Shown one piece after another: positions 61,865-64,000 of a stretch of 64,000 nucleotides of DNA. How positions within the stretch are numbered: the stretch's first letter is position 1; each line of letters begins with the position of its first letter. Source of the DNA: UMGS1958 sp045542415 (lineage in GTDB: Bacteria; Bacillota; Clostridia; UBA1381); contig JAZQKZ010000070.1 of NCBI GenBank assembly GCA_045542415.1, forward strand, positions 124,001 through 188,000, in the 5' to 3' direction. Below the pieces are notes generated by a model. The model was given only the letters and a program-made list of their open reading frames with translations. It made no database searches and was not told the DNA's origin. The position numbers and the translations under genes are program-made.

Positions 61865-61893
61865 ATTGTATCATTTCTTCATCCCAACGTCAA
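61865..61893 (-). promoter_or_regulatory. Promoter of the GH42 gene
   Basis: Minus strand TTGACG, 17-nt spacer, TACAAT, about 33 nt before the ATG. Confidence 0.65.
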
Positions 61894-62042
61894 GAATAGG
61901 ATATTAATATTATACTCAGAAAATTGTATATTGTCCATATAAGTATCCCGCCTAACAGTGCATACCGTGCCGCCATTTCTCCAATTTCTACGAAAAGCAT
62001 TTCACCGACGGAGGTTCCTTGTGTTATATAATTAACTGATAA

Positions 62043-62074
62043 CAAAAAAATCCTGTCTTGCGACAAGATTTTTC
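62043..62074 (-). terminator. Terminator of the tRNA-Ser pair
   Basis: AATCTTGTC and GACAGGATT form a 9-bp stem (one wobble) around GCAA on the minus strand, followed by TTTTT. Confidence 0.85.
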
Positions 62075-62077
62075 CAG

Positions 62078-62165
62078 CGGAGAAGGAGGGATTTGAACCC
62101 TCGCGCCGGTTTCCCGACCTACACCCTTAGCAGGGGCGCCTCTTCGGCCTCTTGAGTACTTCTCC
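62078..62165 (-). tRNA. tRNA-Ser (anticodon GCU)
   Basis: 88 nt with a GGAGAAG acceptor pairing with CTTCTCC, a long variable arm typical of serine tRNA and an anticodon loop CTGCTAA, giving GCU for AGC/AGU codons. The discriminator is G. The 3' CCA is not encoded. Confidence 0.96.
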
Positions 62166-62199
62166 ATGATCCAAATTTAATATTTAATTATATAAAAAG

Positions 62200-62285
62200 A
62201 GGAGAGAGCGGGATTCGAACCCGCGGACGGCGGAACCGTCACCGGTTTTCAAGACCGGCTCTTTCAACCACTCAGACATCTCTCC
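62200..62285 (-). tRNA. tRNA-Ser (anticodon UGA)
   Basis: 86 nt. Acceptor GGAGAGA pairs with TCTCTCC, T arm GCGGGTTCGAATCCCGC, anticodon loop CTTGAAA gives UGA for UCN codons, with a long variable arm. The discriminator base reads U, unlike the G of its neighbour. The 3' CCA is not encoded. Confidence 0.95.
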
Positions 62286-62325
62286 AAATTGCTTTTTATT
62301 TGCTGTTGATTTATCAACAAGGAAT

Positions 62326-62354
62326 ATTATAGCACACTACACCCTCTTTGTCAA
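62326..62354 (-). promoter_or_regulatory. Promoter of the tRNA-Ser pair
   Basis: Minus strand TTGACA, 17-nt spacer, TATAAT, a perfect consensus about 40 nt before the first tRNA. A second candidate (TTGTTA, N17, TATAAT) lies at 62466-62494. Confidence 0.85.
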
Positions 62355-62538
62355 GCGTTTTTTTAATTTTTTTACCTTATTTGTTTTTTAGCTATTCTCC
62401 CGTCCTTGTTACGAAAATCTAATAATAAACCTCTGCTAATCAGCTTAAACCCTTGATTTATCATTATTATAGCCCATTTTTTATTGAATAACAACAATTT
62501 TTCCTAAGGTGGCACCAAAAAAAACGTTATTTTATTAA

Positions 62539-62567
62539 TTGACATAAAAAATAAAATAATATATAAT
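62539..62567 (+). promoter_or_regulatory. Promoter of the SCP2/H1-like gene
   Basis: Perfect consensus TTGACA, 17-nt spacer, TATAAT, 75 nt before the ATG. GGAGG is the ribosome binding site. Suggests strong expression. Confidence 0.85.
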
Positions 62568-62642
62568 GTTACTCGTAATTATACGATATCCGGAAGATGG
62601 GCATTTCAAAGATGCTCAAGAGTAAATGGAGGAATTATAACT

Positions 62643-63188
62643 ATGACATACGAAGCAGCATTTAAAAAGCTTAAGGAAAAGTTCGCAAATGTAGATTCAT
62701 CAAAGCTCGCTGATATGGCAATTCAGTTCACATTGTCAGACGAGGATTGCGGCGGTACATTTTACGCAGAGGTAAAGAACGGTGCACTCGCAGTAGAGCC
62801 GTATGATTACAAGGATAATGACGCTGTTGTTGATGTAACAAGAGCTGCATTAACTAAGATTTTAGACAGCAAGCTCACAATTGAGAAGGCTATCGAAAAG
62901 GGTGACCTCACAGTTAAGGGTGACCTCGAGAAGATTAAGTCAGTTGCTGATTCTATCGTGGCTCCGGTTAAGAAGCCGGCTGCTAAGAAGACAGCTACAA
63001 AGGCAACTGTTGCAAAGACAACTAAGACTGCTGCAAAGAAGGCAGAGGCTCCGGCTGAAACTAAAGCAGCTGCAACAAAGACAACTAAGACTGCTGCAAA
63101 GAAAGCAGAGGCTCCGGCTGAAACCAAGGCAACTGCAAAGAAAACAACTGCAACAAAGGCTCCGGCAGCAAAGAAGACAACAAAATAA
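62643..63188 (+). CDS. SCP2-like domain fused to a histone H1-like Ala/Lys-rich tail
   Basis: A 181-residue protein. Residues about 1-108 resemble the SCP2 sterol-carrier fold (FTLSDEDCGGTFYAEVKNGALAV, LTIEKAIEKGDLTVKGDLEKI). The rest (about 109-181) is an Ala, Lys, Thr, Pro-rich tail with two nearly identical 21-residue copies (KTTKTAAKKAEAPAETKA). Such tails bind DNA in bacterial H1-like proteins such as Hc1. The fold match is by eye. It could be a lipid-binding or nucleoid protein. It has a perfect promoter and an independent terminator. The codons are typical of the window. Confidence 0.8.
   Translation: MTYEAAFKKLKEKFANVDSSKLADMAIQFTLSDEDCGGTFYAEVKNGALAVEPYDYKDNDAVVDVTRAALTKILDSKLTIEKAIEKGDLTVKGDLEKIKSVADSIVAPVKKPAAKKTATKATVAKTTKTAAKKAEAPAETKAAATKTTKTAAKKAEAPAETKATAKKTTATKAPAAKKTTK
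63015..63140 (+). repeat. Two 63-bp in-frame tandem repeats in the SCP2/H1-like gene
   Basis: Copies at 63015-63077 and 63078-63140 encode KTTKTAAKKAEAPAETKA followed by AAT and TAK. They are nearly identical, so copy number may vary between strains. Confidence 0.85.
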
Positions 63189-63215
63189 ACAATTATCCGG
63201 ATTGTATAAACACAA

Positions 63216-63250
63216 GGAGGGGGCATTTATTGCACTCCTCCATTTTTATA
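63216..63250 (+). terminator. Terminator of the SCP2/H1-like gene
   Basis: GGAGG and CCTCC with GCA/TGC inner pairing around TTTAT form an imperfect stem followed by ATTTTTA. Confidence 0.6.
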
Positions 63251-63262
63251 TAGAGGTATATT

Positions 63263-64000
63263 ATGAAAACAACACTTACAATTGCCGGTTCAGACTCCAT
63301 CGGCGGTGCAGGAATACAAGCTGACTTGAAAACCATGACCGCTTTAGGCATTTACGGAATGAGCGTTATAACTGCTGTAACCGCACAAAATACACTTGGA
63401 GTATCCGCTGTTTATAATATGACTGCAAATATAATCAAAGCCCAGCTTGACGCTGTGTTTACCGATATTTTCCCCGACAGCGTAAAAATAGGTATGCTCT
63501 CAACTGCCGAAATAATATCTACTGTAGCAGATGCGTTGAAAAAATACACTCCAAAAAATATTGTACTTGACCCGGTTATGATTTCAACAAGCGGGCATTC
63601 GCTTTTGGATTGTGATGCACAAAATACTCTTATTTCAAGACTCTTCCCTCTCGCCCATCTCATTACTCCGAATATTCCGGAGGCACAATGTCTTTTGGGA
63701 TATGAGATAAAGGACGCTGCTGATATGGAAAAGGCGGCAACTGAGCTTTGCGGGAAATATGATATTTCCGTACTGTTAAAGGGCGGTCATCTCACCGGAA
63801 GTGATTTTCTTTGCACTCCTAATTCACAGCATTGGTATAAAGGCAGCATTATTCACAACCCCAACACACACGGAACAGGTTGCACTCTTTCGTCGGCAAT
63901 AGCTTCATATCTTGCAAAGGGATATCCCATGCATGATGCAGTCAGCGCCGCAAAAAAATATATAACAGGAGCAATTTCAGATATGCTGGACTTAGGCAAA
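63263..64000 (+). CDS. thiD: Hydroxymethylpyrimidine/phosphomethylpyrimidine kinase ThiD (right edge cut)
   Basis: An ATG at 63263 opens a frame of 246 codons that runs to the window edge. It is a ribokinase-fold enzyme of thiamine synthesis that phosphorylates HMP and HMP-P. The N terminus TIAGSDSIGGAGIQADLKTM and AVTAQNTLGV are the family signature. LDPVMISTSGHSLL follows. The catalytic region is HGTGCTLSSAIASYLAKG. Full length is about 265 residues, so only the last 20 or so are missing. Gene context beyond the edge is unknown. Confidence 0.95.
   Translation, partial: MKTTLTIAGSDSIGGAGIQADLKTMTALGIYGMSVITAVTAQNTLGVSAVYNMTANIIKAQLDAVFTDIFPDSVKIGMLSTAEIISTVADALKKYTPKNIVLDPVMISTSGHSLLDCDAQNTLISRLFPLAHLITPNIPEAQCLLGYEIKDAADMEKAATELCGKYDISVLLKGGHLTGSDFLCTPNSQHWYKGSIIHNPNTHGTGCTLSSAIASYLAKGYPMHDAVSAAKKYITGAISDMLDLGK

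Noticed and set aside
61890..62000. Possible 36-residue hydrophobic peptide on the minus strand (MLFVEIGEMAARYALLGG start)
   Set aside because: No proper ribosome binding site and its end overlaps the GH42 promoter; possibly a remnant of a membrane gene.
62506..62516. AAGGTGGCACC, which recalls the T-box antiterminator motif
   Set aside because: No specifier hairpin, no terminator and no matching downstream aminoacyl-tRNA synthetase or amino-acid gene.
62881..63324. Arg/Leu/Gln-rich frame of 147 residues and antisense frames of 91 and 139 residues across the repeat tail
   Set aside because: Low-complexity shadows of the Ala/Lys repeat in the true frame; no ribosome binding site.

Overview
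The window looks like a chromosomal segment of an AT-rich, spore-forming, Gram-positive member of the Clostridia, plausibly a gut species. The evidence is indirect. Sporulation-type genes are present (yunB, ytfJ, a SpoIVFB-like protease). So are typical Firmicutes blocks (scpA-scpB-DUF2953-ytfJ, the radical SAM/DUF2344 pair, alr-antitoxin-mazF, mutS2) and anaerobic metabolism (AdhE, flavodiiron protein, radical SAM). Promoters nearly all fit a -35/N17/-10 sigma-A pattern and ribosome binding sites are strong AGGAGG types. A secreted serpin, a BspA-type LRR protein and a GH42 beta-galactosidase suit a host-associated life, but that is inference. No prophage, transposase, CRISPR array or rRNA was seen. 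Most of the window is ordinary chromosome.

Layout. 1-4.6 kb: an edge-truncated Gpi18-like mannosyltransferase, ligA, yunB, a 57-residue protein and a MarR regulator. 4.8-10.7 kb: a divergent three-gene RND efflux operon with a TolC-like protein that seems to lack its beta-barrel strands and an adaptor with a very long coiled coil. 10.8-13.9 kb: an aldolase-family enzyme, a secreted serpin and a cluster of hairpins bounded by near-identical palindromes. 13.9-19.4 kb: a co-directional block of site-2 protease, scpA, scpB, DUF2953, ytfJ, radical SAM and DUF2344 genes. 19.5-33.2 kb: a long minus-strand run with mazF, a very short antitoxin, alr, three 98-bp tandem repeats, nnr, rdgB, ftsK/spoIIIE, an M50 protease, galK, thrC, a P-loop protein, pgi and a phospholipase C-like protein.

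33.4-42.5 kb: a membrane protein with a basic tail, two transporters, a flavodiiron protein, adhE with a Rex-like operator on its promoter, a phosphotransferase and a BspA-like protein. 42.5-45.2 kb: a divergent region with a putative structured RNA on the minus strand and lon on the plus strand. 45.2-55.5 kb, minus strand: wecG/tagA-type glycosyltransferase, citrate synthase, a divergent type IIA topoisomerase pair, a CLC antiporter (probably the fluoride type) and mutS2. 55.5-64 kb: DUF1961, glmS, HPr, nitroreductase, lipoprotein, GH42, two tRNA-Ser genes, an SCP2-like protein with a histone H1-like tail, and thiD running off the edge.

How the genes work together. Chromosome handling is well represented (ScpAB, FtsK/SpoIIIE, type IIA topoisomerase, LigA, MutS2). 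Sugar handling includes GH42 and GalK for galactosides, Pgi, GlmS and HPr. Redox balance is served by AdhE under probable Rex control and by the flavodiiron protein.

The best candidates for something undescribed are: (1) the RNA with its own promoter and terminator at 42561-42711; (2) the barrel-less TolC-like efflux system; (3) the SCP2/H1-like fusion; (4) the DNA-binding-domain-less antitoxin beside mazF; and (5) the tandem repeat array that multiplies a promoter element in front of alr.
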